This document shows positions 23,384-31,368 of a stretch of DNA of 45,876 nucleotides, piece by piece (the stretch's first letter is position 1; the number at the start of each line of letters is the position of its first letter). The stretch covers positions 1 to 45,876 of the IMG/VR virus record IMGVR_UViG_3300036768_001393; one strand, written 5' to 3'. The notes under the pieces are model-generated. The model did not search any database and was not told where the DNA came from. It saw nothing but the letters and a program-made list of their open reading frames with translations. Position numbers and translations under genes: made by a program. The stretch comes from a virus.

Positions 23384-23880
23384 CAGAACCTCAGCCCACG
23401 CAGCACTTCGTCCATGAACTGGGTCGTCTCGCGCGCGAAGATCTTGATCAGCTCCGGTGTCGCGTTCTTCAGCACGTGGCGCGGCTTGATGCCGAAGATC
23501 GCGATCTTGCGCGCGAGCTGCATCGCGACGTTGCGGCTCTCGGGCGAGGCCACGCCGCGGACGCGCTGCACCCACATCTCGAGCGCGTCGTACGGCGGCA
23601 TCTTCTGCCGCGGCGCCCGGCCGCCCTCGACGTACGGGGCGTGGGGCGAGTCGTTGAAGATGCGCTGGCTCCCGAGCCGGTCGGCGGCCTCGCGCTTCCA
23701 GCCCTCGTTGAACGAGCCGGTATACGGGCGCACGTCCCGGGCCGAGACCTGCTTCAGGTGCTCGAGCACCTTCGCCCCGGCCTTGTCCATCGCCTGGGCC
23801 AGGTACCGGGGCATGCGCACGCCGAGGCGCTTCTCGTACTCGCCGAAGTTCTTCAGCGGCACCTGCGTCACCGAGGCCAT
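23383..23880 (-). CDS. HK97 gp10-like neck/tail completion protein
   Basis: 165 aa from ATG 23880 (TGATG overlap). FGEYEKRLGVRMPRYLAQAM and KAGAKVLEHLKQVSARDVRP, followed by PYTGSFNEGWKREAADRLGS and NDSPHAPYVEGGRAP, fit the pattern of gp10-type proteins that join head and tail. Located between connector and terminator genes. Confidence 0.65.
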   Translation of the reverse strand: MASVTQVPLKNFGEYEKRLGVRMPRYLAQAMDKAGAKVLEHLKQVSARDVRPYTGSFNEGWKREAADRLGSQRIFNDSPHAPYVEGGRAPRQKMPPYDALEMWVQRVRGVASPESRNVAMQLARKIAIFGIKPRHVLKNATPELIKIFARETTQFMDEVLRGLRF

Positions 23881-24413
23881 CAGCCCTCCGGGTCCCCGGT
23901 CAGGGTGCGGTCGTTCGCCGCCCGGACCAGCTTCACCACCCACTCGAAGTTCTCGTTGTTCCGGTCGGGCGGGGCCGCGAGCAGGAACCGTCGCCGCGGG
24001 GCCGCCACGCCGGGCGGCACGATCGGGACCAGCTCCCAGTAGAAGTTCTGGTCCTCGGGCACCGGCTCGCCCGTCTCGTCGCAGCCCGTGAGCTGGGCCT
24101 CGGTGTACCGGGGCGAGATCTCCTGCACGATGACCTGGCCGTTCTCGTGCGCGCCGATCATCTCGGCCGTGACCCGCACGCCGTTCAGCCGGAGCGCCGG
24201 GGTCGGGAGCAGCACCTCCTCGCGGAGCACCTCCTCCACCCCGTCGCCACGCCGACCGCCAGACCACCGCGTCCAGACGAGCACGACCTTGTAGGCGCGC
24301 ATGCCGAACGGCTTGGTCAGCAGGTCCCGGAGCGTGTCCACGACCGGCACCATCCGGTTGAACACGGTCCCCTGCACCTCGTGCGGCGCCAACTCGCTGA
24401 ACTTCTTGGCCAC
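23880..24413 (-). CDS. Head-tail joining region protein
   Basis: 177 aa from ATG 24413. Beta-rich middle (AYKVVLVWTRWSGGRRGDGV; ALRLNGVRVTAEMIGAHENG). No strong family match. Located in the connector block, which suggests a stopper or adaptor role. Confidence 0.6.
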   Translation of the reverse strand: MAKKFSELAPHEVQGTVFNRMVPVVDTLRDLLTKPFGMRAYKVVLVWTRWSGGRRGDGVEEVLREEVLLPTPALRLNGVRVTAEMIGAHENGQVIVQEISPRYTEAQLTGCDETGEPVPEDQNFYWELVPIVPPGVAAPRRRFLLAAPPDRNNENFEWVVKLVRAANDRTLTGDPEG

Positions 24414-24835
24414 TACGCCCTCCGCACCGGCACGTTGCCGGAGCCGCTCCGCTTGAAGCGGTCGGCGTACGGGTAGAGCGGCACGCCCATCACGTCGGCC
24501 AGGCGCTTGGCCCAGCGCACGTACTCGCGCTCGAGCAGGTCGGTGGCCGTCTGCCCGGGCGCGGTGCCCCGGGTCTTCATCGTGCCGAGCTGCTCGGCGA
24601 GCAGCGTGGCCTGGCCGGGGCTCACCATCGTGTCCTCGATGCCGTCGAGGATCGAGAGGATCTTGCGCACCCGACCCACCGCGTACTGGTTGGTCATCAG
24701 GCTGAACGCCTGCTCGAGGAGGAAGATGGTCTGCGCCGGCTTGGGAATGCCGAACTGGAGCGAGGCCGCGGACCCGCTCGTCGCCATGTAACCCAGGTGG
24801 TACCGGACGCGCTCCTTCTCTTCCTCACCGAGCAT
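24413..24835 (-). CDS. Head-tail connector-like protein (helical)
   Basis: 140 aa, ATG 24835. All-helical (EEKERVRYHLGYMATSGSAA; FLLEQAFSLMTNQYAVGRVR; DLLEREYVRWAKRLADVMGV), as in phage connector adaptors. Immediately follows the decoration-like gene. Confidence 0.6.
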   Translation of the reverse strand: MLGEEEKERVRYHLGYMATSGSAASLQFGIPKPAQTIFLLEQAFSLMTNQYAVGRVRKILSILDGIEDTMVSPGQATLLAEQLGTMKTRGTAPGQTATDLLEREYVRWAKRLADVMGVPLYPYADRFKRSGSGNVPVRRA

Positions 24836-24843
24836 CGCTCACC

Positions 24844-25212
24844 TCACACGGGCGGCGGAATCTCCTCGAGCTTCACGCCGGAATCCAGGATCAGGGCCAT
24901 CTTCGCGGGCCCGTGCGTCTCCTCGGAGATCGTCTTGCCGACCGTCAGGCGCACGGTGCGCCCGTACAGGTAGATCGTCTTGGCCTCGACCACGCGGTAC
25001 CACTTCGGGCGCACCGCGCCGACCGTGGACGGCGGCGGGGCCGGGGGCCCCTTCGTGTCGGGCGCGTCGGGCGGGGGCTGGGCGGGCTCGTCGCCCTTGG
25101 CCTCGACCGGCGGCTGCTCGCCCGGCTTCACCGACGCGGCCTCGAGCGGGTCGGGCGCGGGCGAGGCGAGGGCGAGGAGCTTGCTCTGCTGCTTGTTCTG
25201 CGGTCCGGCCAT
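24844..25212 (-). CDS. Pro-rich head protein, decoration-like or linker
   Basis: 122 aa from ATG 25212 with AGGAG in front. The first 70 residues are Pro/Glu/Ala-rich and flexible; the last 45 form a beta domain (PKWYRVVEAKTIYLYGRTVR). It is the first gene after the structured RNA stretch, whose closing helix ends about 15 nt before this ribosome site. A role in the head is inferred from position. Confidence 0.65.
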   Translation of the reverse strand: MAGPQNKQQSKLLALASPAPDPLEAASVKPGEQPPVEAKGDEPAQPPPDAPDTKGPPAPPPSTVGAVRPKWYRVVEAKTIYLYGRTVRLTVGKTISEETHGPAKMALILDSGVKLEEIPPPV

Positions 25213-25240
25213 GTTGGTCACTCCTCCGATAGGGTGCGGC

Positions 25241-25725
25241 GAAGGGCGGCACACCCGTCTGCACCAGTTTTACGTCGAGATTATCGAGCCGACGAAGACC
25301 CGAAGGTCAAGCTCGCGTGGTGCTCGTAGAGTGCCGCCCTTCAGGCCAGTCGACAATGGCGAACCCGAAGGATGCCTTAGAGGCGACGTGATGCCCATAC
25401 CGCGGGAACGAGGCGCGAACCCAAGCCCGGAGGCTGGGGTTGCGCCGGAAACCCGACCCTTGGCAAGGTTCACGACCGGAGTCGAAAACGAGGAGTCGGG
25501 GAGACTGGGAACCGCTTGCCGGAGGTTCCAGATAGAGCCACGAGGGCTTCTACAGTCGGTTGCGGGCCCAGGTGTCGCACCTGACTTCCCGGGGGTATGG
25601 GCCCCGGTTGGTCCTGGACCGCCCGCACAAGCGGGCTCGGGCACCGAAAGCTGCGCGCACCCGACAGGGAGGGTGGAGGCCCCGCCGTCTACACGCAGCT
25701 CTCGATGCCCGGACCCCCGCATGGG
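25241..25725 (-). ncRNA. Candidate large structured RNA between capsid gene and next head gene
   Basis: About 485 nt with no coding character. Perfect helices tile nearly all of it: 25241-25252 with 25331-25342 (12 bp), inside it 25261-25266 with 25318-25323, then 25285-25289 with 25311-25315, then 25297-25300 with 25305-25308. The last is GACC-UUCG-GGUC on the minus strand. A second C(UUCG)G hairpin is at 25358-25376. A 14-bp hairpin is at 25412-25446. A three-way junction is formed by 25452-25457 with 25495-25500 enclosing 25458-25468 and 25473-25484. More hairpins are at 25508-25529, 25569-25583, 25589-25607 and 25621-25636. An outer pair 25638-25643 with 25706-25711 encloses 25649-25655 with 25694-25700. 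The UUCG loops favour the minus strand, the sense of the operon. Function unknown. Confidence 0.65.
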
Positions 25726-27138
25726 TTAGGCCCCGTGCTCGATGACCTGGAACCGCTTGAAGCGGCTCGAGTCGCCGACCGCCGCGTCCGTGCGCACCGG
25801 CCAGTCGCCCATGAACTTCCAGGACGTGGAGACCATGTCCTGGAGGCGGTTCAGCGGCTGGCGGATGATGAGCTGGATGCGCTCGCTGAACACGTCGATC
25901 CCGTTGTTCGAGATCCGCGCGTCGGCCACCTTGCCGGCGATGCCGGCCTCGGTGATCAGGGCCATCAGGTCGGCGTAGTACTCGAACACGCCGCCCTGCG
26001 CCGTGAAGAGGATGCGGTGGATGCCCACGCCGGTCGAGGTGCCGTCGTGGGTCAGCTCGCCCGCGAACGGGTCGTCCTGGCTGAACGGGATCGTCCCGGA
26101 GGTCATGCCGCCCACGACCGTCTCCCGCACCGGGCACTCCGAGTTGCGGTAGAAGACCGTGTTGAGCAGCTCGCCCAGGGCGAACTGCCGGTACATGTAG
26201 TAGTCCGGCAACGCGGTCAGGAGCCGCTGGAACTCCTGGTCCTGGAAGATCTTCGCCTGGGAGATCGGGTCGATGTGCGCGTGGAACCGGCCGTCCGCGT
26301 GCTCCGGCACGTTCTGCTGCCAGAAGTGCGAGACCGCGTCGCGGATGTCCGCGAGCGTCGGGATGTCCGACGCGCTGATGTCGTCGACCTTGTTGCCGCC
26401 GCCCGAGCGCGTGATGTACGTGCGGTCCACGGCCAGCACGTAGGCGCGGTTCGCGACGCTGGTGGTAGGCGCGCCCAGGGTGAGCACGCCGGGACCGACC
26501 TCGTCACCGGGGGTGTCGGGCGTGTACCCGATCACGGTGTTCGTGACCTCGGCGCCGTTGTCGTAAATCGTGATCGTGAGCGGGTTCGAGGACGAGACCG
26601 GGTCGAACCGCACCTGGCTCGCGCCCGACACGTTCGGGTTGCGCGCCCGGGTGAAGCCGTTCAGGCGCTTCACCCGGAGGCGGGTCGTGGCCACCGCCGC
26701 GCCGTCCGCCACCGTGTGGCCGGAGAGCGCCGCGTTGTACATGCGGTTGCGCACCATGCGGTTCAACGACATCGCCGCCTGGAGCCCGAGCTGATGCGCG
26801 TTGCGCAGGAACAGGGACGCGATGGCCGTCATGTCCGAGGGCATGTGCGTGTCGATCGTGTCCGCGTACTGGTTCATCTGCGCGACCCACTGCTCGATCG
26901 GGTAGGACTTCGGGGTCGGGTCCTCGCCGGGGCGCAACGCCCGCATGTTCGGCTGCATCAGACCAGGCGCGCTGAAGATCTGGCTGTCGCCGACCCCAGC
27001 CTGCCACGGCTGCGGCGTCGCCTCCCCGCGGAACAGGAGCCGCGGGAAGAGGGCGTCGTGGAAGGCGCGCTCCAGGATGTTCTCCTGAACGATCGCGCGA
27101 ACCTGAGGGCTCTGGAGGATTACGCTGAAATCGGCCAT
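25726..27138 (-). CDS. Major capsid protein
   Basis: 470 aa. Starts DFSVILQSPQVRAIVQENIL and contains blocks (IEQWVAQMNQYADTIDTHMP; FHAHIDPISQAKIFQDQEFQ; HRILFTAQGGVFEYYADLMA) as seen in HK97-fold capsid proteins of large-genome groups. It follows a scaffold-like gene and precedes connectors. Size is normal for the main shell protein. A spacer of 89 bp upstream contains TTGGCG and TAGTGT at 18-bp spacing, a weak local promoter candidate. Confidence 0.75.
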   Translation of the reverse strand: MADFSVILQSPQVRAIVQENILERAFHDALFPRLLFRGEATPQPWQAGVGDSQIFSAPGLMQPNMRALRPGEDPTPKSYPIEQWVAQMNQYADTIDTHMPSDMTAIASLFLRNAHQLGLQAAMSLNRMVRNRMYNAALSGHTVADGAAVATTRLRVKRLNGFTRARNPNVSGASQVRFDPVSSSNPLTITIYDNGAEVTNTVIGYTPDTPGDEVGPGVLTLGAPTTSVANRAYVLAVDRTYITRSGGGNKVDDISASDIPTLADIRDAVSHFWQQNVPEHADGRFHAHIDPISQAKIFQDQEFQRLLTALPDYYMYRQFALGELLNTVFYRNSECPVRETVVGGMTSGTIPFSQDDPFAGELTHDGTSTGVGIHRILFTAQGGVFEYYADLMALITEAGIAGKVADARISNNGIDVFSERIQLIIRQPLNRLQDMVSTSWKFMGDWPVRTDAAVGDSSRFKRFQVIEHGA

Positions 27139-27227
27139 GTCTTCTTCCTCATCCTACGGCGAGGTTCGCCGGCTCGTCGGTTGGTACACTACACGTTCTG
27201 ACGGACGCTCGCCAAAAGGAACCGGAC

Positions 27228-28124
27228 TCAGAAGCGGTACGAACCGTTCGGGCTCGTGTACCCACGCTCGGCCAGGAGCTTCTGGAATTCCTGCGGCGTG
27301 AGCTTCATCGCGTCGATCGCGCCGTTCCCGTTGCCCTTCTCCTGGGCGTTCGGGGTCTTCGGAGCGGTCTTGGGAGCCGGGCCCTCCGCCGTCTTCGTCG
27401 GGGCACCGGTGCTCGCCGGGCGCTCCTCCACGGCGAACAGGTACGGCCGGCTCTCGCGCAGGTTGCTGAAGAACTTGGACTCGTCGAAGTTCTTGAGCTG
27501 CTCCGCACTCTTGCCACGGACCTCCTGCTGGAGCAGGTGCATCGCGAAGTCCACGTCCTGCACGCCCGACCGCACGGCCGCGATGCGCAGGGCCATCTCG
27601 GCCTCCTTCGCGTCGAGGGCGCGCTGGAGCGCGAGGCGCTGCTTCTTCTCGTACGCCTGTGCGCGATTCAGCTTCTTGCGGTCCTCGAGCAGCTTCTGGT
27701 TCTGCCGCTCGAGCTTGGCCAGGTACCGCGGATGCTGCTTGCGGGCCGCGTCGCGCTCGGAGCTGGTCTCGACCACCTCCTCCTGCTCGGCGTCCCGACC
27801 CGGCCGCTTGGTCCGAGCGTCGCGCGCGGGACGCTCGGTCCGGACCGGGCTGGCGTTGCGCGCCTTCGCCCGCGCCGCGGCGGCCTTCAGGTCCTCGTAG
27901 TTCTTGAACCCGAGGGCCCGCGCCTCCGCGTTCAGCTTCTCGAGGGCCTGCTTGCTGCCGCGCTCGCGCTCCTCCTGCTTGATGCGGGCCATCACCGAGG
28001 TCGGGATGGTCAGCACCTTCTTCTCGACCGTCCGGGCCTCGGCAGCCGGGGGCTGCTCGATCACGTCCTGGGTGGCCTCGGTCTCTTCGCTCTGTCCGTT
28101 CGTCTCGTCGATCTCGGGGGGCAT
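27228..28124 (-). CDS. Capsid scaffold-like protein
   Basis: 298 aa. Acidic N-terminus, a long coiled coil (about 115-190, YLAKLERQNQKLLEDRKKLN), an Ala/Pro/Lys linker, and a short C-terminal helix (LTPQEFQKLLAERGYTSPNG). This is the typical build of an assembly scaffold, encoded just before the capsid protein. No protease motif was seen. Confidence 0.7.
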   Translation of the reverse strand: MPPEIDETNGQSEETEATQDVIEQPPAAEARTVEKKVLTIPTSVMARIKQEERERGSKQALEKLNAEARALGFKNYEDLKAAAARAKARNASPVRTERPARDARTKRPGRDAEQEEVVETSSERDAARKQHPRYLAKLERQNQKLLEDRKKLNRAQAYEKKQRLALQRALDAKEAEMALRIAAVRSGVQDVDFAMHLLQQEVRGKSAEQLKNFDESKFFSNLRESRPYLFAVEERPASTGAPTKTAEGPAPKTAPKTPNAQEKGNGNGAIDAMKLTPQEFQKLLAERGYTSPNGSYRF

Positions 28125-28169
28125 CGTTCGCTTCTCCTGGTCTCCGTCCGGTCTCCGACTGTTGTCCGC

Positions 28170-28189
28170 CGTCGTTCGCGTGAACGACG
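28170..28189. repeat. Perfect 8-bp hairpin in the scaffold leader
   Basis: CGTCGTTC (28170-28177), loop GCGT, GAACGACG (28182-28189). It lies in the 150-bp spacer (28125-28274) ahead of the scaffold gene. The spacer has no gene that I can support. On the minus strand TAGGAT stands a little upstream, a possible weak -10. Confidence 0.45.
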
Positions 28190-28251
28190 AAATCCTATGT
28201 CAGCCCCCAGATCGGCGAATCAGGATGCCTTCCTTGCTACCAACCAGCGAT

Positions 28252-28270
28252 CACCCGGCGCATCCGGGTG
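28252..28270 (-). terminator. Hairpin just behind the 28275-28727 gene
   Basis: CACCCGG-CGCAT-CCGGGTG, a perfect 7-bp stem starting 4 nt after the stop codon. No U tract. It may mark partial termination or mRNA processing before the scaffold and capsid genes. Confidence 0.4.
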
Positions 28271-28274
28271 TGGA

Positions 28275-28727
28275 TCAGACCTGGTTGTCCATCTCCGATG
28301 TCAGGTCGACCTCGCTCAGCGGGAAGTACTCGATGATGAAGCCGGTGACGGTGCCCTCGAAGGTGAGGGTCTTGCCGTCGTCCGACAGCTTCGCCACCGT
28401 GGCCGACGCGGTCGCGTCGGCGTCGCTCACGGTGCGCGCGCCCTCGGCGCCGGTGCCCCCGGCCGTCACGCGGAGCGTGCGGACAAGGCCGATCGGCGGG
28501 AGCGTGGTGCGGTGCTGCCCGAGCGCGCCGACGTTGATCGTCGCCGCCGCGAGCGTGGCCGCCGCCGTGATGTCGACGGCCGCGGCGGCCGTGAGGCCAG
28601 TGACCGTGACCTTCAAAAGGCTCAGCATCGAGCCCAGCTTCACCTTGCGGAGCACGTCGGGGACGTTCTGCGGGTTGGCGCGGTCCAGAACGTCCTGGTA
28701 CGTGTTCTTCTTCGTGGTGGTTCCCAT
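28275..28727 (-). CDS. Head-associated protein with beta domain
   Basis: 150 aa. A short basic N-terminus (GTTTKKNTYQDVLDRANPQN) is followed by an Ala/Thr/Val-rich beta region (AAATINVGALGQHRTTLPPI; LTFEGTVTGFIIEYFPLSEV). Together with the next gene it could be a decoration or head-fibre protein. Family unknown. Confidence 0.6.
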   Translation of the reverse strand: MGTTTKKNTYQDVLDRANPQNVPDVLRKVKLGSMLSLLKVTVTGLTAAAAVDITAAATLAAATINVGALGQHRTTLPPIGLVRTLRVTAGGTGAEGARTVSDADATASATVAKLSDDGKTLTFEGTVTGFIIEYFPLSEVDLTSEMDNQV

Positions 28728-28741
28728 CAGCAGCAGCTCCT

Positions 28742-29125
28742 TCAGGTGGCGACTTCGCCCATGAACACTTCGACGTTGGTGAGGACCCCCGACACGCGCG
28801 TGAGGTCGATGGCCGTGAGGCCGACCGACTCCGAGATCAGGATGAACAGCCCGTCCACCGGCACGGCCTGGGTCGCCCCATCCGAGCTGGTGATGCGGAC
28901 GCGCACCTTGCCGCCCGTCGCCTTCACGACGAGCACGTTGCAGACGAAGCCGTCGGGGAACTGCACATTCTCGGGCGCGTCGGCGTCCAGCTCGAAGGAC
29001 TGCACCGACTTGTTCCCGAGCTGAAGCGACTCGGCCAGCGGCGCAACCAGCGACGGAAACGCGGACGGGTTCCCCACGGTGGGCTTCGTCGTATACGTGC
29101 CGTCGATCTGGAAGATGTCCGCCAT
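28742..29125 (-). CDS. Beta-rich head-module protein
   Basis: 127 aa from ATG 29125. Beta pattern (FVCNVLVVKATGGKVRVRIT; VDGLFILISESVGLTAIDLT). Paired with 28275-28727 and similar in style; both may decorate the shell. Ends 14 bp before the neighbour. Confidence 0.6.
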   Translation of the reverse strand: MADIFQIDGTYTTKPTVGNPSAFPSLVAPLAESLQLGNKSVQSFELDADAPENVQFPDGFVCNVLVVKATGGKVRVRITSSDGATQAVPVDGLFILISESVGLTAIDLTRVSGVLTNVEVFMGEVAT

Positions 29126-29181
29126 GAACTCTCCGCTGGCCGAATCTGTATCAGATCAGAACGCGCTTGTCTCGTCCCAGG

Positions 29182-29352
29182 CTACTTGCCGCTCCGCACC
29201 GCGAACGGCTGCGGGTCAGGCGCCCTCGGGAGCTGCGGCAGCAGGGCCGCGTCGCCGGGCTTGTGGGGCGGGTTGTACTTCCCGCCCTGCGACTCGTCCT
29301 GCGGGTTCTGGATGCCCTTGTCCTGACCGATGTTCCCGGCGTCCGGCTTCAT
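29182..29352 (-). CDS. Short polar hypothetical protein
   Basis: 56 aa, ATG 29352 preceded by GGAGGAG. Gly/Gln/Asp/Pro-rich (DAGNIGQDKGIQNPQDESQG), ending FAVRSGK. Strong ribosome site and strongly G/C-ending codons make it credible. Probably flexible. Function unknown. Confidence 0.6.
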   Translation of the reverse strand: MKPDAGNIGQDKGIQNPQDESQGGKYNPPHKPGDAALLPQLPRAPDPQPFAVRSGK

Positions 29353-29363
29353 GTGCGTCTCCT

Positions 29364-29383
29364 CCGGCGGTATCGGCCGCCGG
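29364..29383. repeat. Perfect 7-bp hairpin next to a ribosome site
   Basis: CCGGCGG-TATCGG-CCGCCGG, lying directly upstream (in the minus sense) of the GGAGGAG of 29182-29352. It may protect the mRNA end or modulate initiation. Confidence 0.45.
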
Positions 29384-29392
29384 TCCGATGCT

Positions 29393-29629
29393 CTACTTGC
29401 GCAGGCCGCCGAAGGGCGAGTTCGCCCCGGGGCGCTTGCCGCCGTCCAGCGCCAGCCCGGCCGCCGGGTCGCGATACGCCTGGTCGGTCAGGCCGGGCAG
29501 GGCGGTGCCAACCGGCACGCCCGTCGTCGGCGAGATCGCGATGGCGCCGTTGAACCCCGCGGACAGGGTGCCCTTCTCGAGGGCGACGGTGCGGACGGAA
29601 CGGGGCGCGGCCCCGAGGTTGGTCTTCAT
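29393..29629 (-). CDS. Small head-module protein
   Basis: 78 aa from ATG 29629, in an ATGA overlap with the gene before it. Low-complexity Gly/Ala/Pro/Leu content (KGTLSAGFNGAIAISPTTGV). No family. Likely made together with 29626-29832. Confidence 0.55.
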   Translation of the reverse strand: MKTNLGAAPRSVRTVALEKGTLSAGFNGAIAISPTTGVPVGTALPGLTDQAYRDPAAGLALDGGKRPGANSPFGGLRK

Positions 29630-29832
29630 TTGCCAGCTCCCTTCACGACGAACGGCGGGCCCTCCGTGGAGAGAGCCCGCCGGGGCGGCATCGGCGGCCG
29701 GGCGCCCATCGCCGCGGAGAGGTGCATCGTCGACTGGCTGACCCCGTGCGCCGTGGGCGGCGTCTGGATCAGCATCGGCGAGGTCTCGATCTCCGCGACG
29801 AAGAGGCCCGACCCGTCCGGCAGCTTGTTCAT
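29626..29832 (-). CDS. Small Met/Pro-rich protein
   Basis: 68 aa (NKLPDGSGLFVAEIETSPML). Many Met and Pro, basic end. No recognised domain. Stop overlaps the next ATG. A small hairpin (GGCTG-TTGC-CAGCC) sits in the short spacer upstream. Confidence 0.55.
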   Translation of the reverse strand: MNKLPDGSGLFVAEIETSPMLIQTPPTAHGVSQSTMHLSAAMGARPPMPPRRALSTEGPPFVVKGAGK

Positions 29833-29880
29833 GAAGGCAGAAGGTACAGTGCCCGGGGTTGGCTGGCAACAGCCTGAAGG

Positions 29881-30324
29881 TCAGACCACCTGGCCGACGC
29901 GGTACAGCCAGCCCGCGAGGCGGTCCGGGTCCTGGACGGCGTCCGCCTCGAAGAGGCGGTCGGCGACGCTCTGCGCGTCCTCCATCGAGATATCGGCGGC
30001 GTAGTTCTCGAGCGCCGCCTTGAGCTTCGGCGGGAGGTTGGCCAGGCCCTCCTCCAGGATCTGGGCCTCGGGCTCCTCGAGTTCCGCGTCGGGGTCCTCG
30101 AGCACGCTCGCGTCCAGCTCGTCGCACGCGGCCTCGGCGTCCTCGGCGAACTCGCTCATGACCTTGACCAGCTCGTCGAGGCCCGCGCCCGACTCGTTCT
30201 CCTCGACCTCCGGGGCGTCGCCGTCCCCGTCGTCGACCATCTCCTCCTCGGCGGGCTCCTCGGGCGCGCCGCCCTTCTTCCCACCGTTCGCGTACGCCGC
30301 CAGCTTCTTCGGGTCGATCGGCAT
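29881..30324 (-). CDS. Acidic protein of the head module
   Basis: 147 aa. A basic N-terminus (PIDPKKLAAYANGGKKGGAP) is followed by a very acidic middle (residues 20-85) and a helical C-terminus (GLANLPPKLKAALENYAADI). This could be a head accessory, scaffold-like or DNA-mimic type protein. Position between minor head protein and scaffold favours a head-assembly role. Confidence 0.6.
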   Translation of the reverse strand: MPIDPKKLAAYANGGKKGGAPEEPAEEEMVDDGDGDAPEVEENESGAGLDELVKVMSEFAEDAEAACDELDASVLEDPDAELEEPEAQILEEGLANLPPKLKAALENYAADISMEDAQSVADRLFEADAVQDPDRLAGWLYRVGQVV

Positions 30325-30341
30325 CTATGCTCTCCAGTCTA

Positions 30342-30359
30342 GGCCGGAGGGTACCGGCC
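30342..30359. repeat. Perfect 6-bp hairpin between two head genes
   Basis: GGCCGG-AGGGTA-CCGGCC in the 54-bp spacer between 30379-30977 and 29881-30324. Confidence 0.4.
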
Positions 30360-30378
30360 GGGTTTGTCTCGCACAACT

Positions 30379-30977
30379 CTACGTGAGCGGCACCCGCCGA
30401 CCACGCCACACCCAACCGGGAATGCCCCAACCCGGCATCCAAGGCAAGAGCACAGCGCGATCGTTCGGTCGGTTCGGCGGGTAGGGCCAGGTCTTGCCCG
30501 CCAGCCAAGCCGGGCCGTCGGGCGGCATGACGAACGACTCGCCGGGCGCGGCCACCTGGCCGTGCAGCGCGATCGAGTCCTTGCCGACCTTCTTGTCGAG
30601 CGGGCGCCCGGTGAAGTCGTCGCCCAGCTCGGTCCAGCGCTGCTTCAAGCCCGGTACCTCGCAGGCCGCCTCCCGGATCGCGTCGGCCTGCGCCGTGTTC
30701 ACGGCGAACGCGGCCTCGGTGCGCACCGCCCGCACGACGCGCCAGTGCGCACCTTCGACCGCGGCCCGCATGCGCGTCGGCAGCTCCTTGGCCGGCGTCT
30801 TGGCCGCGAGCAGTTCGCCGAGCCGGGCGGAGGTCTGGGCCTCGATCTGGGCGCGGACGCTCGCGGCGGTCTTGCGGCGGAGCGCCTCGAGCTGCTCGCG
30901 GCGGACTCCGCCCACGCGAGCAGCGCCTCGTGCTCGCGGAGGTACCGGGCGACGGCGGCCCGGCGGCGCCTATCCAC
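30379..30977 (-). CDS. Mu gpF-like minor head protein, apparent frameshift near its start
   Basis: GTG 30977 overlaps the previous stop and starts DRRRRAAVARYLREHEALLA. About 22 codons later coding moves to another frame (VRREQLEALRRKTAASVRAQ), which runs to 30379. One extra G in the GGG near 30910 joins them into about 199 aa. The C-terminal part (TEAAFAVNTAQADAIREAAC; GDDFTGRPLDKKVGKDSIAL) fits the Mu F / SPP1 gp7 head-morphogenesis family, bound to the portal in a few copies. Function call is firm, N-terminus is not. Confidence 0.65.
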
Positions 30978-31365
30978 GGACCGTCCGGTGCACCCGCGTC
31001 GCGAACCGCGTCGGGGCGGGAGGCAGCGCCGGGGGCTTGGCCTTCGGCGGCGCGGGCGGGGGCGGCGGGGAGCCCAGCGCCCAGTTCCAGAGGCGGGCCT
31101 TCAGGCCGCACCACGTCGCGCAGACCCACCACGTCCAGAGCAGGAACCACGCGAGCCGGAGCGCGTTGCGGGGCGTCGTACTGAACGCAAGGATCTCCTT
31201 CGCCCCGTGGTAGATGTCGACCGCGTCGCCGCGGGGCATCACGGCCGTAGTCGACCCGTTGGGCTCGTCGACCACAAAGGATGCGGTTGACCCGGGCGCG
31301 CGCACCTGGCCCGCCTTGTCCCGCTCGGCCAGCGCCCGCGCCACGTAGAACTTCAACCCCGCCAT
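30970..31365 (-). CDS. Protein with one membrane helix and Pro-rich tail
   Basis: 131 aa from ATG 31365. Beta-like N-terminal 65 residues, one hydrophobic, Trp-rich helix (about 70-90, LAWFLLWTWWVCATWCG), then a Pro-rich basic tail. A membrane protein inside a head gene cluster is unusual. It could act in DNA entry or in host interference. No family. Confidence 0.55.
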   Translation of the reverse strand: MAGLKFYVARALAERDKAGQVRAPGSTASFVVDEPNGSTTAVMPRGDAVDIYHGAKEILAFSTTPRNALRLAWFLLWTWWVCATWCGLKARLWNWALGSPPPPPAPPKAKPPALPPAPTRFATRVHRTVRG

Positions 31366-31368
31366 CGG

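Noticed and set aside
25270-25722. A 150-aa minus frame and a longer plus frame across the RNA stretch
   Set aside because: Codon third positions are not G/C-biased in either frame and the peptides show no domain; stems explain the sequence better.
25241-25725. Group I or group II intron, tmRNA, RNase P or tRNA
   Set aside because: No conserved core, domain V, tRNA-like acceptor/T-loop or P4 elements could be recognised.
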